Positions 15,679 through 24,072 of a stretch of DNA of 64,000 nt are shown in pieces (position 1 is the stretch's first letter; each line of letters begins with the position of its first letter). Position numbers and translations under genes: made by a program. This DNA comes from Nocardiopsis sp. CC223A (lineage in GTDB: Bacteria; Actinomycetota; Actinomycetes; Streptosporangiales; Streptosporangiaceae), in contig NZ_JASFDV010000013.1 of the NCBI RefSeq assembly GCF_030766825.1, forward strand, positions 40,071-104,070. The letters are read 5' to 3'. The notes beneath the pieces were generated by a model. That model was not told the origin of the DNA. It saw only the letters and a list, made by a program, of their open reading frames with translations, and did not search any database.

Positions 15679-18054
15679 CTATGGCCAGATGATGACATAG
15701 CCGTCGCCGATGATGATCAGTTCTTCCAAGTCCCCTCCGTTGCTCTTCAGGGTGCGTCCGAGGGATGCGAGGATCGTCTCACTGTCAATCTGTGGGCCGC
15801 GTACATCGAGCGCAATCCTGCTTGACTGCTTCCGTCCTTTTCGAATGTTCGCTTCAATGGCCCGGGGGTTCCCGGATTCGAGAATCTTGAACTCGATTGT
15901 GCTGTCGGTGCCTGAGATCACGGCGTCCGGAGTTCTTCTCCCGTCGACCGTCGATTCGGTGACGGACTGAACTTCGATTCCATGATCTGAGAGGAACTGT
16001 GCAACTTCTCGTTCTTTTGGTTCAAAGCTCTCCCATTTTTCGTTGATCAACCTGTCGCTCTGTAGATCCTCTACTGAGACCTGCGAGTCGTGATATCTTC
16101 CAGGGTCGGTCTGGTCTGGTCGGGGAACCCTTCCTTCTAGGTTTATCTTATTGGGGAAGACATCGAGGAGCCTTTCGCTATCTCCTTGGGCCGGCTCTTC
16201 ACTGTCATCAGCAAGAGACTCCGCGTATTGAGACTCCCTTTGAGAGCTGCGATCGCCCTCGCCGTCGTCACCGGTGCCGGTGGGGTTCCGGGGCGGCTGG
16301 TCGTCGCCGCCTCCGCTGTCGCCGGTCCGGGTCTCCGGGGTCTCCGGCTCCTCTCGGGGATTCTGCCCGTCTTCACGGTCAGCGTCACGGTCCGGCGGGC
16401 GGACGTCGTCTTGGGAGCGGGTGTCGCCGCTGTCCTCGGGGATCCGGTTCGGTTCCTCCTCGGCGCGCGGTGTGTCGGCGCTGTCCTCGCGCGGGTCGTT
16501 GTCGCGGGGAGGCGAGGATTCGGGGACGTGGGGTGCGTCGGGTTCCTCGGTGCGGGGGCGGTCGGAGGTGGGGGAGTCGCCGCGGCCCTCGGGGGTGCCG
16601 GTGTTCTGGTTCTGCGGGGTGGGGGTGCTGTCGTCGTTTGACGAGGGGCGGTCCGGTTGCGGGGCGGGGGTGTCCCTGTGCCGCTTCGGGTCGAGGAGGG
16701 ATTCCCGCAGGATGTCGAGGCCGTGGTCGAAGCGCTCGCCGGTCGGCGGAGTCGCGTCGCCGTCGCGGGGCCAGGGGCTGCTCTCGCCGGACAGGGGGCG
16801 GCCGTGTTCGGGGGAGTGCTGATCGTCGTCACCGAAGCCCGGCCGGTCCGATCCAGCGCCGTCACCGTCCCCGACATGGCCGCCCGAACCCAGGGTGAGC
16901 AGGCCCTTCGCCACTTTGAGCGGTAGACCGCCGACCAGCAACACCGTGTTGATGGTGCTCGTCGCACCCGTGTACTCGGGGTCGTCGTCCTTGTGGGACC
17001 AGGCCGTATGGGCTTCCCCTTTGTCGGCGAGGACGTCACCGACGTTGCCGGTCCACCTGGCCCAGGAAGCGCCGCCGGTGTCCGAATCGAACAACCACCC
17101 CCTGTCGTCGTGAACGCCGACCAGGGTGGCCGCACCCACCAGGGAGTCCCAGCCGTTCTTCTTGAGGTTGTCGAAGCGCCCCGGCAGGTCCAGGCGCCAG
17201 CCGTTCTGGGGACTCCACGTCCCCGAGAACGAGACCAGCCCCACGGCGGACCCCCACAGCATGTCGGTGACGATCGTGTCCCAGGCCGCCTGGCCGGTGC
17301 TGCTGTCGAAGCGCGCCAGGGACGGGTGGAACTCCGACCCCGCCCACCCGGTGATGTCGTTGACGTACGAGTTGAACCCCGCGAAGGTGAACGCCGTCTC
17401 GGGGTTCGAGAAATCCAGGTCGCGTTCGACCGCGTCCGTGGGCAGCCCGTAGACGATCACGTCGTCGCCCCGGGCCTGGTCGGGTGCGACGTAGGCGGCC
17501 CCGCCGTACACTGCGGAGATCGTGGTGGCGCAGGTGTTCTCGGCCTCGTTGAACGCCGACCAGGCGGCGTTCACCTCGTCCTTGAGCCTGATGTTCTCCA
17601 GGAGGGCGAACTCATCGGTCTCGTCGTCCTTGTCCAGCCACCAGACCGTCTTGTCCTTGTTCCTGTTGTAGAAGCCCTGGGCCTCGATCCGCAGCGTGTT
17701 CAGCTTGCGGCGCGCGGTCGCGGCCGCCTCGGCGAGGTCCTCCAGGGCGCCGGCGACGGTGCCCAGGTCAGCTTCGATGCCCTCGCCCCGGGTCACCACC
17801 GGGTCCATCTTCGAGAACAGGTCGCCGCTCTCCGGCGCGCTGTAGTGCGCCTGGAGCCCGGTCCAGGTGGAACGCATGTCCTCGGCGTCCCCGGCGAGGT
17901 CCTCCCCACCGGAACGCAGCTTCTCCGCCGCGTAGTTGAGCGACCAGACGTCGGTCAGCGGGTAGGGGATGGTCTCGGGGTCGATCAGCGTGAGCATGTT
18001 CGGGTCCACGCCGCTCTGCGCCTCGGTGGGCTCGAACCCTCCGGAGGTGGTCAT
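15679..18054 (-). CDS. polymorphic toxin with WXG-type N-terminus and CdiA-CT-like nuclease tip
   Basis: A 791-residue protein. Residues 1-200 are helical with a WTG (WXG) turn in MRSTWTGLQAHYSAPESGDL, resembling the export domain of ESX/type VII effectors. Residues 200-370 form an uncharacterised middle, with INTVLLVGGLPLKVAKG at its end. Residues 400-650 are an acidic Pro/Asp/Glu linker. The last 150 residues resemble the CdiA C-terminal nuclease fold (TPDAVISGTDSTIEFKILES; KGRKQSSRIALDVRG; LIIIGDGYVIIWP), with PD...EFK as the presumed active site. The ATG overlaps the DUF6507 stop (TGATG), and the immunity gene follows. Export route and target (tRNA or DNA) are inferred. Confidence 0.88.
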   Translation of the reverse strand: MTTSGGFEPTEAQSGVDPNMLTLIDPETIPYPLTDVWSLNYAAEKLRSGGEDLAGDAEDMRSTWTGLQAHYSAPESGDLFSKMDPVVTRGEGIEADLGTVAGALEDLAEAAATARRKLNTLRIEAQGFYNRNKDKTVWWLDKDDETDEFALLENIRLKDEVNAAWSAFNEAENTCATTISAVYGGAAYVAPDQARGDDVIVYGLPTDAVERDLDFSNPETAFTFAGFNSYVNDITGWAGSEFHPSLARFDSSTGQAAWDTIVTDMLWGSAVGLVSFSGTWSPQNGWRLDLPGRFDNLKKNGWDSLVGAATLVGVHDDRGWLFDSDTGGASWARWTGNVGDVLADKGEAHTAWSHKDDDPEYTGATSTINTVLLVGGLPLKVAKGLLTLGSGGHVGDGDGAGSDRPGFGDDDQHSPEHGRPLSGESSPWPRDGDATPPTGERFDHGLDILRESLLDPKRHRDTPAPQPDRPSSNDDSTPTPQNQNTGTPEGRGDSPTSDRPRTEEPDAPHVPESSPPRDNDPREDSADTPRAEEEPNRIPEDSGDTRSQDDVRPPDRDADREDGQNPREEPETPETRTGDSGGGDDQPPRNPTGTGDDGEGDRSSQRESQYAESLADDSEEPAQGDSERLLDVFPNKINLEGRVPRPDQTDPGRYHDSQVSVEDLQSDRLINEKWESFEPKEREVAQFLSDHGIEVQSVTESTVDGRRTPDAVISGTDSTIEFKILESGNPRAIEANIRKGRKQSSRIALDVRGPQIDSETILASLGRTLKSNGGDLEELIIIGDGYVIIWP
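16671..16953 (-). repeat. direct repeat copy B (toxin linker)
   Basis: Partner of 14898-15180, lying inside the full-length toxin gene. Homologous recombination between the two would delete the resident tip and immunity gene and join the orphan tip to the full delivery region, with its own immunity gene downstream. Confidence 0.9.
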
Positions 18055-18431
18055 CAGTACACCTCCATGTTCGGCGGTGCGTCGCTGCCGCCGCCCCCGA
18101 GGTCGAGGTTCTCGCCGGTGCCCGCCTGGCTCTGGGCTTCGAGCGCCATCTCCTCCTGCCCCTCGTTGTAGGCGACGGTGGCGTCGTTGGCCCCCTTGAG
18201 GCAGGACATGCTGCGGACGAACATGGCGTCCGTCTCCGTCGTGAAGTGGGTGAGGAACCCGCTCAGCGCGTGTTCCACCGGCGGGCTCTTGACGTTGTCC
18301 AGCGCCATGTCGATGCCGTCCGCGGCGGAGTCGATGGTGGAGGACAGCCCGCCGCCCTCCAGCCCGAGCTGTTCACCGAAGGTGGTGAGGGTCAGCGAGA
18401 CCCCGTAGACGTCGATGTTCCACTGGCTCAT
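18054..18431 (-). CDS. DUF6507 family protein, ESX-associated
   Basis: A 125-residue protein starting MSQWNIDVYGVSLTLTTFGE, the hallmark beginning of DUF6507 proteins (MS.WDIDP.GV). Two long helices follow (SSTIDSAADGIDMALDNV; FLTHFTTETDAMFVRSM), a WXG100-like hairpin, and the tail is Gly-rich. It overlaps the preceding gene by 4 nt and the toxin by 1 nt. Such proteins are found with type VII effectors and probably act as partner or chaperone for toxin export (inference). Confidence 0.8.
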   Translation of the reverse strand: MSQWNIDVYGVSLTLTTFGEQLGLEGGGLSSTIDSAADGIDMALDNVKSPPVEHALSGFLTHFTTETDAMFVRSMSCLKGANDATVAYNEGQEEMALEAQSQAGTGENLDLGGGGSDAPPNMEVY

Positions 18432-18739
18432 CGGCGGTCCTTCCGGTCCGAGGGGGTGAAGCGGTCGGCGCGGAACACGGCCTCCGGTGCGTCCTCGGAG
18501 GCGCTCGTCCCGCTCGGGGCGTCGGTGGCGGCCTCGGCCGCGCTCAGTTCGGCGACCTGTGCTCTGAGGAGGTCCAGGGAGGAGCGAACGTCGTGGATCG
18601 CGTGGGCCATGCGGGTGCGGAGGGGCCGTCCGGGGAGCGGGGGTGCGGGGATCGTTCGACCAGGTGATCCGCTGTTCTCGGGTGGGAGGGGAACGGTGGC
18701 GGTGCCCTCGTCCGAGGGCTCTACCAGTTCGAACTTCAC
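18428..18739 (-). CDS. small coiled-coil protein heading the toxin operon
   Basis: A 103-residue protein. The N-terminal 45 residues are Pro-rich; then MAHAIHDVRSSLDLLRAQVA forms a likely coiled coil and the tail is polar. GTG 18739 is preceded by GAGAAGA and AAGGA and was preferred over a GTG 11 codons upstream. Its stop overlaps the DUF6507 ATG (ATGA). It is probably part of the export-associated set. No family recognised. Confidence 0.65.
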   Translation of the reverse strand: MKFELVEPSDEGTATVPLPPENSGSPGRTIPAPPLPGRPLRTRMAHAIHDVRSSLDLLRAQVAELSAAEAATDAPSGTSASEDAPEAVFRADRFTPSDRKDRR

Positions 18740-18976
18740 TCTTCTCGGTCCTTGTCCGCTTCGCTCGACCACTGTGCCCGGATCATGGGGATTTCAGTGG
18801 CATTATGCGTATGCGTGGTCACAATCGGGGGTCGGTTCCAGCTGGGCCCGGGGCGGCTCTCCTGGTGCTCCGGAGTGCTCACCTGCGTGAATTCACAGGA
18901 CACAAAGATCATTAACGGCCTGGGTGAAATGCGTCACTCAAGCGAAGGGGGCGCAGAAAATGATTCCCGGGCGAAA
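18740..18976 (-). promoter_or_regulatory. promoter region of the toxin operon
   Basis: A 237-bp gap between the DUF6177 gene and the toxin operon. It is less GC-rich than the surrounding genes and contains the perfect palindrome GTGAATTCAC at about 18888-18897. A separate promoter for the toxin operon is likely here. No gene seen. Confidence 0.45.
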
Positions 18977-20407
18977 TCATTCATGATCGTCTCGGCCGGC
19001 GATGGACGCCAGGTAGGCCAGCTGCTTCTCCGCGAGCGCCAGGGTGTCCAGCGGCGAATCCACATCCCCCAGCACCGGGTACCAGGCCGCCGCCTGCTCC
19101 CCGGAGCCGACGAGGGTCCCCTTGATCGGACCGGCCTGGGCGCGGCGCCGCCCGATGCGGCCCAGCCGTCCCGCCCCGACGGCCAGGCCGACCGGCAGTG
19201 CGGGTCCCGACCACACCGGCGCGTACAGCCCGTCGCCGGACCCCGGGGTGCGGCGGACGCGCAGGCCCTCCAGGGCCCCTTCCTCCGCCAGCGCCTCCAC
19301 CAGGGCCGGAAGCGCGTCGAACGGCACGGCGTCCTCGTCCGCGAAGTCGACCACCAGGGAGATCCGCTCCAGGACCTCCCTGCCCCGCCGGGAGACGCGG
19401 AGCTGCCCCGAGAACGGGTGCCCGCTCCCGTGCGGCCCCGCGAAGTGGAGGATCGCAGAACGCGGGCCGCGCCGCCGCGCGAACGCGATCAGCCGCTCCC
19501 GGTCCCACTGCCGGAGCGCGGGTTCGTGGGGTCCCCAGCCGGCCGGAACGGTGTGGGCGAGGTGCTCGGTCGCGATCTCGACCGCACGGCCCAGGGCCGA
19601 GGTGAACGGGTCGCGGTGCACGGCGGAGACGTCCAGCACGAGCCGCGTCCCCGTGAGGGTCGCGGCCCGCTCCACGAACCCCGGGACCGGGCGGACGCCC
19701 GGCTCCTCGGCGGCCCAGCCCAGGCCCACCGGCTCCTTCTCGGACCGGAAGCCGTGGGTGTCGTCCCAGTTCACCGGCAGGCCGGTGAGGCCGTCGTGGC
19801 AGGCGCCGGAGTCGTCGCGCACCACCCAGCGCCCCAGCGCCGACGCCAGGAAGGTCCGTGTTCCGTAGGTCAGCCGTGAGGTGTGCGGGGTGAGGACCTG
19901 GAGCGTCCGCCGACGGGCCTGGGTGGCCACGGCGTCGGCGAGCCAGGAGGAGAAGGGCACCACCGGCCGGTCCTGGACGATCAGGAGGGCGCGGTCCGCG
20001 GAGCATTCCGCCGCCGGGTGCTCCGTCTCCTCCCACAGGTCGACGTCGGCCCTCCCCGAGGTCCACACCGCGCCGCCGAGCCGCAGCACCAGGCCGTCGG
20101 CGAGGTCGTGCGCCACTTCCCGTCCCGCCTCGTCGGGGCGGGAGCGGATCTCGACCCACCAGCAGGGGTCGGTGAGGTTCGCGGCCACGTCAGGGTCGAG
20201 GAGCCGGTCGATCTCGCCCCGGTTCTCCACGCGGAGCCCGGGTTCGAAGGTGGCCAGGAGGCGGCCGTCGGCGTTCTTGACCTGGAGGAGGTCGGTGTCG
20301 TCCCGGTAGCGGTGCAGGAACAGGTCGGGGTCGACGCGCTGGAGGGCGCGGGCGATCGCCTGCTCGTCGGGTTCGGCGGCCACCAGGGCGATGACGTCGT
20401 AGCTCAA
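18977..20407 (-). CDS. DUF6177 family protein, T7SS-locus associated
   Basis: A 476-residue protein that I assign to DUF6177 from overall appearance (LSYDVIALVAAEPDEQAIA at the start; WWVEIRSRPDEAGREVAHDL; TPHTSRLTYGTRTFL in the middle). These proteins occur beside ESX/type VII genes in actinomycetes; their biochemical role is unknown. TTG 20407 fits best because GAGGAG lies 5 nt before it; GTG 20413 has no usable Shine-Dalgarno. It lies upstream of the toxin operon on the same strand, separated by 237 bp. Confidence 0.72.
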   Translation of the reverse strand: MSYDVIALVAAEPDEQAIARALQRVDPDLFLHRYRDDTDLLQVKNADGRLLATFEPGLRVENRGEIDRLLDPDVAANLTDPCWWVEIRSRPDEAGREVAHDLADGLVLRLGGAVWTSGRADVDLWEETEHPAAECSADRALLIVQDRPVVPFSSWLADAVATQARRRTLQVLTPHTSRLTYGTRTFLASALGRWVVRDDSGACHDGLTGLPVNWDDTHGFRSEKEPVGLGWAAEEPGVRPVPGFVERAATLTGTRLVLDVSAVHRDPFTSALGRAVEIATEHLAHTVPAGWGPHEPALRQWDRERLIAFARRRGPRSAILHFAGPHGSGHPFSGQLRVSRRGREVLERISLVVDFADEDAVPFDALPALVEALAEEGALEGLRVRRTPGSGDGLYAPVWSGPALPVGLAVGAGRLGRIGRRRAQAGPIKGTLVGSGEQAAAWYPVLGDVDSPLDTLALAEKQLAYLASIAGRDDHE

Positions 20408-20674
20408 CGGCACTCCTCGGGAGCTGGGGGAGGATCGGTCGCGGGGGCGGGTGGGTCACCGTGCGCCGACGAGCATACTCATAACGTTACGAATCGCCCG
20501 TTCCGGGTGCGGCGGGCGGCCGGGGGAGGGCGGCTTCGCCCAGGGCCGTGAGGTGGGTGCGCCACCGGGTGTCCTGCCGGGTCGTGTGCCCGGGGGATCC
20601 TCGCCATCGGCATCGCCGTCGTAGAGCCCGCCTCCGGCGATGCGGTCCCACCGCGCGTCGCTAGGCTCACCTCC

Positions 20675-21433
20675 GTGGATGGGATCACGGTGGTACGCGA
20701 GGGCTCCGGGCCGGAGGTCCTGCTGGTGCACGGCGGTGCCGGTCCGCGGACGACGTGGGGCGCCATCGCCCCGCTGGCCGACCGGTGGACGCTGGCCCAC
20801 GTCCACCGCCGCGGCTACCCGCCGAGTCCACCACCGCGGGCGGGCCAGGACTTCGAAGTGGACGCCCGGGACCTGGCACCGTTGCTCGTCGACCGCCCGC
20901 ACGTCGTCGCCCACTCCTACGGCGTTCTCGGGGCGTTGATCGCGGCCGCCGCCGCGCCGGGCGGCGTGCGCTCGCTCACGTTGATCGAGCCGCCGCTCAA
21001 CCACCTCGTCCCCGGCGATCCCGAGGTGGCGCGGCTGGAGCGCATCGGCGACGCGGTCCTCACCCACGGGATGGACGTGGACCCGGCCGACCTGCGCGAG
21101 TTCCTTCATCTCGTGGGTGCGCCCATCGGCGACGGACCGTTCCCCGAGTCCGTGATCGCCGGTGTTCGGCGGGCGCACGGCAGTCGGCCGACCAGCGAGG
21201 CGCGCCCGCGGCTCGACGCGATCCGGGACGCCGGTGTTCCGGTGCTCGTCGCGTCCGGGGGCCACGCGGCCGCGTTCGAGCGGATCTGCGACGCCCTCGC
21301 GGACGCACTCGGCGGTGAGCGCAGCGTGCATCCGGGTGCCGGTCACTTCGTCGCGGCCGCACCGGGGTTCACCGAACGGTTCGAGGCTTTTCTGCGCGGG
21401 TCGGCGGCGGGCGGTCCCCGGCTACGGGGATGA
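20675..21433 (+). CDS. alpha/beta hydrolase
   Basis: A 252-residue alpha/beta hydrolase. The oxyanion motif is HGGAGPRTTWG near residue 19, the nucleophile elbow is AHSYGVLG near 78 (serine in HSYGV), and the catalytic His lies in PGAGHFVAAAP near 225. The cap region is short. GTG 20675 has a weak Shine-Dalgarno. Its 3' end overlaps the end of the convergent APH pseudogene by 12 bp. The substrate is unknown; it resembles small esterases or haloperoxidase-like enzymes. Confidence 0.88.
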   Translation: MDGITVVREGSGPEVLLVHGGAGPRTTWGAIAPLADRWTLAHVHRRGYPPSPPPRAGQDFEVDARDLAPLLVDRPHVVAHSYGVLGALIAAAAAPGGVRSLTLIEPPLNHLVPGDPEVARLERIGDAVLTHGMDVDPADLREFLHLVGAPIGDGPFPESVIAGVRRAHGSRPTSEARPRLDAIRDAGVPVLVASGGHAAAFERICDALADALGGERSVHPGAGHFVAAAPGFTERFEAFLRGSAAGGPRLRG

Positions 21434-21904
21434 GGCGAGCAGGCGGGCGAGGGCGGCCTCGCCCGCGGGCCGCCGGGTGGGCTCGCCGCCGGGGAGGCCC
21501 CGGTCGGCGGCGCGGCCGATGGCGATGAGGCCCAGGTAGCGCGGCAGCGCCCGGCCGCGGGAGCGGCGGGCGGTGGCCGGGTCGGCGCGGGAGTAGGGGG
21601 AGGAGAACGCCGCGGCCGTGCCCGCGGGCAGCAGGAGCCGGGCCGCCGAGAGGTCGGTCGCCGGGTCGCCGGTGCACATGTCGCCGAGGTCGATCACCCC
21701 GGCCAGGGCGCCGTCCGCGACGAGGGTGCCGGCCGGGTGCGGGCCGCCGTGGATCCCCACACCGGCGGCCGCTCCCGGCGGGGCCGCCATCGCGTCGTCC
21801 CACACCCGGCGGAGCCGGTCGGCGTCACCGCCGGGGTCCATGGTGTCCAGGCCGCGCCCGACCCCCGCCGCGGCGTCCTCCAGAGGGGCGCCGCGGTCGG
21901 GGTC
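21422..21904 (-). pseudogene. aminoglycoside phosphotransferase-family remnant
   Basis: About 160 codons correspond to the C-terminal lobe of an APH-type kinase: VIDLGDMCTGDPATDLSAAR is the typical metal-binding segment. The catalytic loop, normally HGDLHPGN, reads HGGPHPAGT: the catalytic Asp is Gly and the Asn is Thr. The N-terminal lobe is missing; upstream sequence runs into the DPEN-motif ORF. Both losses indicate an inactive, deleted gene. Confidence 0.75.
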
Positions 21905-22041
21905 GGTCGATGAAGGCCCTGGTCCGGGGCCTTGAGGATGTTCGCGAGGGCTGCGTCGTCCTCCCCGTTGAACCCCGGCCCGCGGTACCACTCGACGAGT
22001 TCCTCGACGGTGTGGTTCTCCGGGTCTCCGGGGCCGATCAC
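21905..22041 (-). pseudogene. DPEN-motif small protein, 3' end lost
   Basis: GTG 22041 with GGAGG 7 nt upstream begins MIGPGDPENHTVEELVEWYR followed by GPGFNGEDDAALANILKAPD. It matches the 48-residue protein at 11794-11940 over about 40 residues. Unlike that gene it has no stop after the ILK.PD segment; the frame runs on to 21694 antisense-like sequence over the APH remnant. A deletion that fused it to the APH fragment is the simplest explanation. Confidence 0.6.
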
Positions 22042-22159
22042 GGCGGGCCTCCGATCGTGTGGGGCGGGCACCGGGGCACGGGTGCCCGTATCCCCCGGCG
22101 GGCGTTTCCGGGGCGACTCCTCACCGGCCCGGACCGGTCCGCGCGGCTCCGGGTCTTGT

Positions 22160-22178
22160 GAAAACGAGCGGCGCTCGT
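22160..22178 (+). promoter_or_regulatory. TetR operator palindrome
   Basis: AAACGAGCGGCGCTCGTTT is a perfect 9-bp inverted repeat around one central base, 35 bp before the TetR start codon and overlapping a likely -10 (TTTAAT). It probably lets the TetR protein repress itself and the following MFS and amidohydrolase genes. Confidence 0.8.
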
Positions 22179-22212
22179 TTAATGTGGCCCGACCGACACC
22201 GAGGAGGCCGCC

Positions 22213-22815
22213 GTGGGACGACCGCGCACCCCCCTGCTGAGCCCCGAGCGCATCGCGCACGCGGCCCTGGAGATCGTCCGCGAGCAGGGCGACTTCACCG
22301 TCGCCGGGCTCGCCGCGCACCTGGGCGTGCGGGTCTCCTCGCTCTACAACCACGTCCGCTCCAAGTCCGAGATCATCCAGGCCATCCGCCGCGACCGCAT
22401 CCTCCCCGTGCTGGAGCGGCTGCGGGACGAACCCGACCCCCGGCGCCTGCTCGAACTGCTCCTCCGCGACTACTACGAGTTCCTCAGCCGAGTCCCGCAG
22501 CTCATCCCGCTGCTCATCGCCGAGCCCATCCGGCAGCCGGAGATGATCGCCTACTACGACCTGATCGCCCGGTCGATCTCCCGCATGGGAGTACCCGAGC
22601 ACGAGGTCATGCCCGCCCTCGGCCTCCTGGAGGGCTACGTGCTCGGCGCCGCCATGGACCTGGGGTCGGAGCCCTTCGACCCCCGGGACACGGACGGGGC
22701 GCCGCACCTGCGCGCCGCCCTGTCCCACCGGGACGCCGACGACCCGCGCGGGCTCCGCTCCTTCGAGGCCGGCCTCGCGATCGCGCTGCGCGGCCTGGCC
22801 GCCGGCACCCCCTGA
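22213..22815 (+). CDS. TetR/AcrR family regulator
   Basis: A 200-residue TetR regulator. HTH: SPERIAHAALEIVREQGDF, then LAAHLGVRVSSLYNHVRSKS (residues 10-55). The C-terminal domain resembles TetR_C types, with ALGLLEGYVLGAAMDLGSE. GTG 22213 has GAGGAGG upstream. It heads a co-directional set with an MFS transporter (63-nt gap) and an amidohydrolase. The ligand is probably the transported or hydrolysed compound (inference). Confidence 0.93.
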   Translation: MGRPRTPLLSPERIAHAALEIVREQGDFTVAGLAAHLGVRVSSLYNHVRSKSEIIQAIRRDRILPVLERLRDEPDPRRLLELLLRDYYEFLSRVPQLIPLLIAEPIRQPEMIAYYDLIARSISRMGVPEHEVMPALGLLEGYVLGAAMDLGSEPFDPRDTDGAPHLRAALSHRDADDPRGLRSFEAGLAIALRGLAAGTP

Positions 22816-22878
22816 AATCCCCCGGCCCCCCGCTCGGGCTCCCGTCGCCGGCCCCCGCCGGCAGTGAGGAATCCCCCC

Positions 22879-24072
22879 ATGAACCCGCCCCCCGGCCCGC
22901 GTCCCCTGCTGGGCCTCATGTCCACCTGGGTCTACGCCCTGCTGCCCGCCAACCTCGTCCCCGCGATCATCGGCCGCCTCGTCGGCGAGCTCGGCGTGAG
23001 CCTCGAAGTCGCCGGGGCGACCGCCACCGCCATGACGATCGCCAACGGCGCCGCCGTGCTCGGCGCCCGCCGCTTGGTCGAACGCGGCCACCGTCCGGCG
23101 ACCGCGCGCGTCGGGGTGGCGGTCCTGGTCGGTGCGTCCGTCGTCGGCGCCCTGTTCCCCGAGCCGGCGGTCGTCATGGCCGCGATCGTGGTCGGCGGCC
23201 TCGGCTCCGGGCTGGTCATCGCCGCCGCGACCGCAGCCGTCGCCGCGAGCGAGGACCCCGACCGCGCCACCACCCTGGTCATCATCGTGAACCGGGTGGT
23301 CGTCGCCGCGGCCTTCCTGCTGCTCCCGCTGGCCGGAGGCGGGATGCGCGAACTCCTGCTGCTGTTGGCCGCGCCCGGTGTCATCGCCTTCCTCGGCGCG
23401 GCCTGGCTCCAGCCCCCGCCCGCGGCGCCGGCGGCCGACCCCGCATCCGGCGCCCCGCGGTCACCCCGCCCGAACCGGGTCGCCTGGGCCCTGGCACTGG
23501 CGTTCGCCCTGTGGACCGTCACCGACGAGGGCGTCTACGGGATGCTCGAAATCCTGATCCGCACCAACGCCCCCGAGACCGGGGACGGGCTCCTCTCACT
23601 GATGTTCGCGGCCTCCGTCTTCGCCGGGCTGGCCGGCGCGGTCTGTGTGCCGCTGCTCCACCGCTTCTTCTCCCGGCCCCTGCTGCTCGCCGTGTTCCTG
23701 GGCGTGAGCGCCGTCGCCAAGCTGGTGATCTCCGCCGGTTCCGGAGCCGTGCCCCTGGCGGTCGGCGGCATCGTCTGGGGCTTCGCCTTCGGTGCCCTGA
23801 TCCCGCTGGTGTTCGGCCTGGCCGCCCGGTTGGCGGCGGACGGGTCCGCGAGCGTCCTCGCCAACGGCACCTATGTCGTCGGGGTCGCGCTCGGGCCGCT
23901 GGTCGCCACCCAGCTGGCGGCCGTGGGCGGCACCGGCGCCCTGGCCGCCGTCCTGACCGCGGTGGCGGTCGCGGCGGGCAGCGCCGTGGTCGTCGCCGCC
24001 GTGCGCGCGGAGAAGGCCGAAACGCGCCCCGCACCACCCGCTCCCCAGCACCCCGAGGAGATCGCACCTTGA
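22879..24072 (+). CDS. MFS transporter
   Basis: A 397-residue major facilitator with about 12 membrane helices in two halves joined by a polar loop near 180-205 (QPPPAAPAADPASGAPRSPR). Helices include VGVAVLVGASVVGALF and GGIVWGFAFGALIPLVFGLA. ATG 22879 has GAGGAA upstream. Its TGA overlaps the TTG start of the amidohydrolase by 4 nt (TTGA), so transport and hydrolysis are translationally coupled, implying import of the amidohydrolase substrate or export of its product. Confidence 0.92.
   Translation: MNPPPGPRPLLGLMSTWVYALLPANLVPAIIGRLVGELGVSLEVAGATATAMTIANGAAVLGARRLVERGHRPATARVGVAVLVGASVVGALFPEPAVVMAAIVVGGLGSGLVIAAATAAVAASEDPDRATTLVIIVNRVVVAAAFLLLPLAGGGMRELLLLLAAPGVIAFLGAAWLQPPPAAPAADPASGAPRSPRPNRVAWALALAFALWTVTDEGVYGMLEILIRTNAPETGDGLLSLMFAASVFAGLAGAVCVPLLHRFFSRPLLLAVFLGVSAVAKLVISAGSGAVPLAVGGIVWGFAFGALIPLVFGLAARLAADGSASVLANGTYVVGVALGPLVATQLAAVGGTGALAAVLTAVAVAAGSAVVVAAVRAEKAETRPAPPAPQHPEEIAP

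Noticed and set aside
22059..24068. Upstream extension of the amidohydrolase frame by 670 codons
   Set aside because: Shadow of the TetR and MFS genes; the true start is the TTG overlapping the MFS stop.
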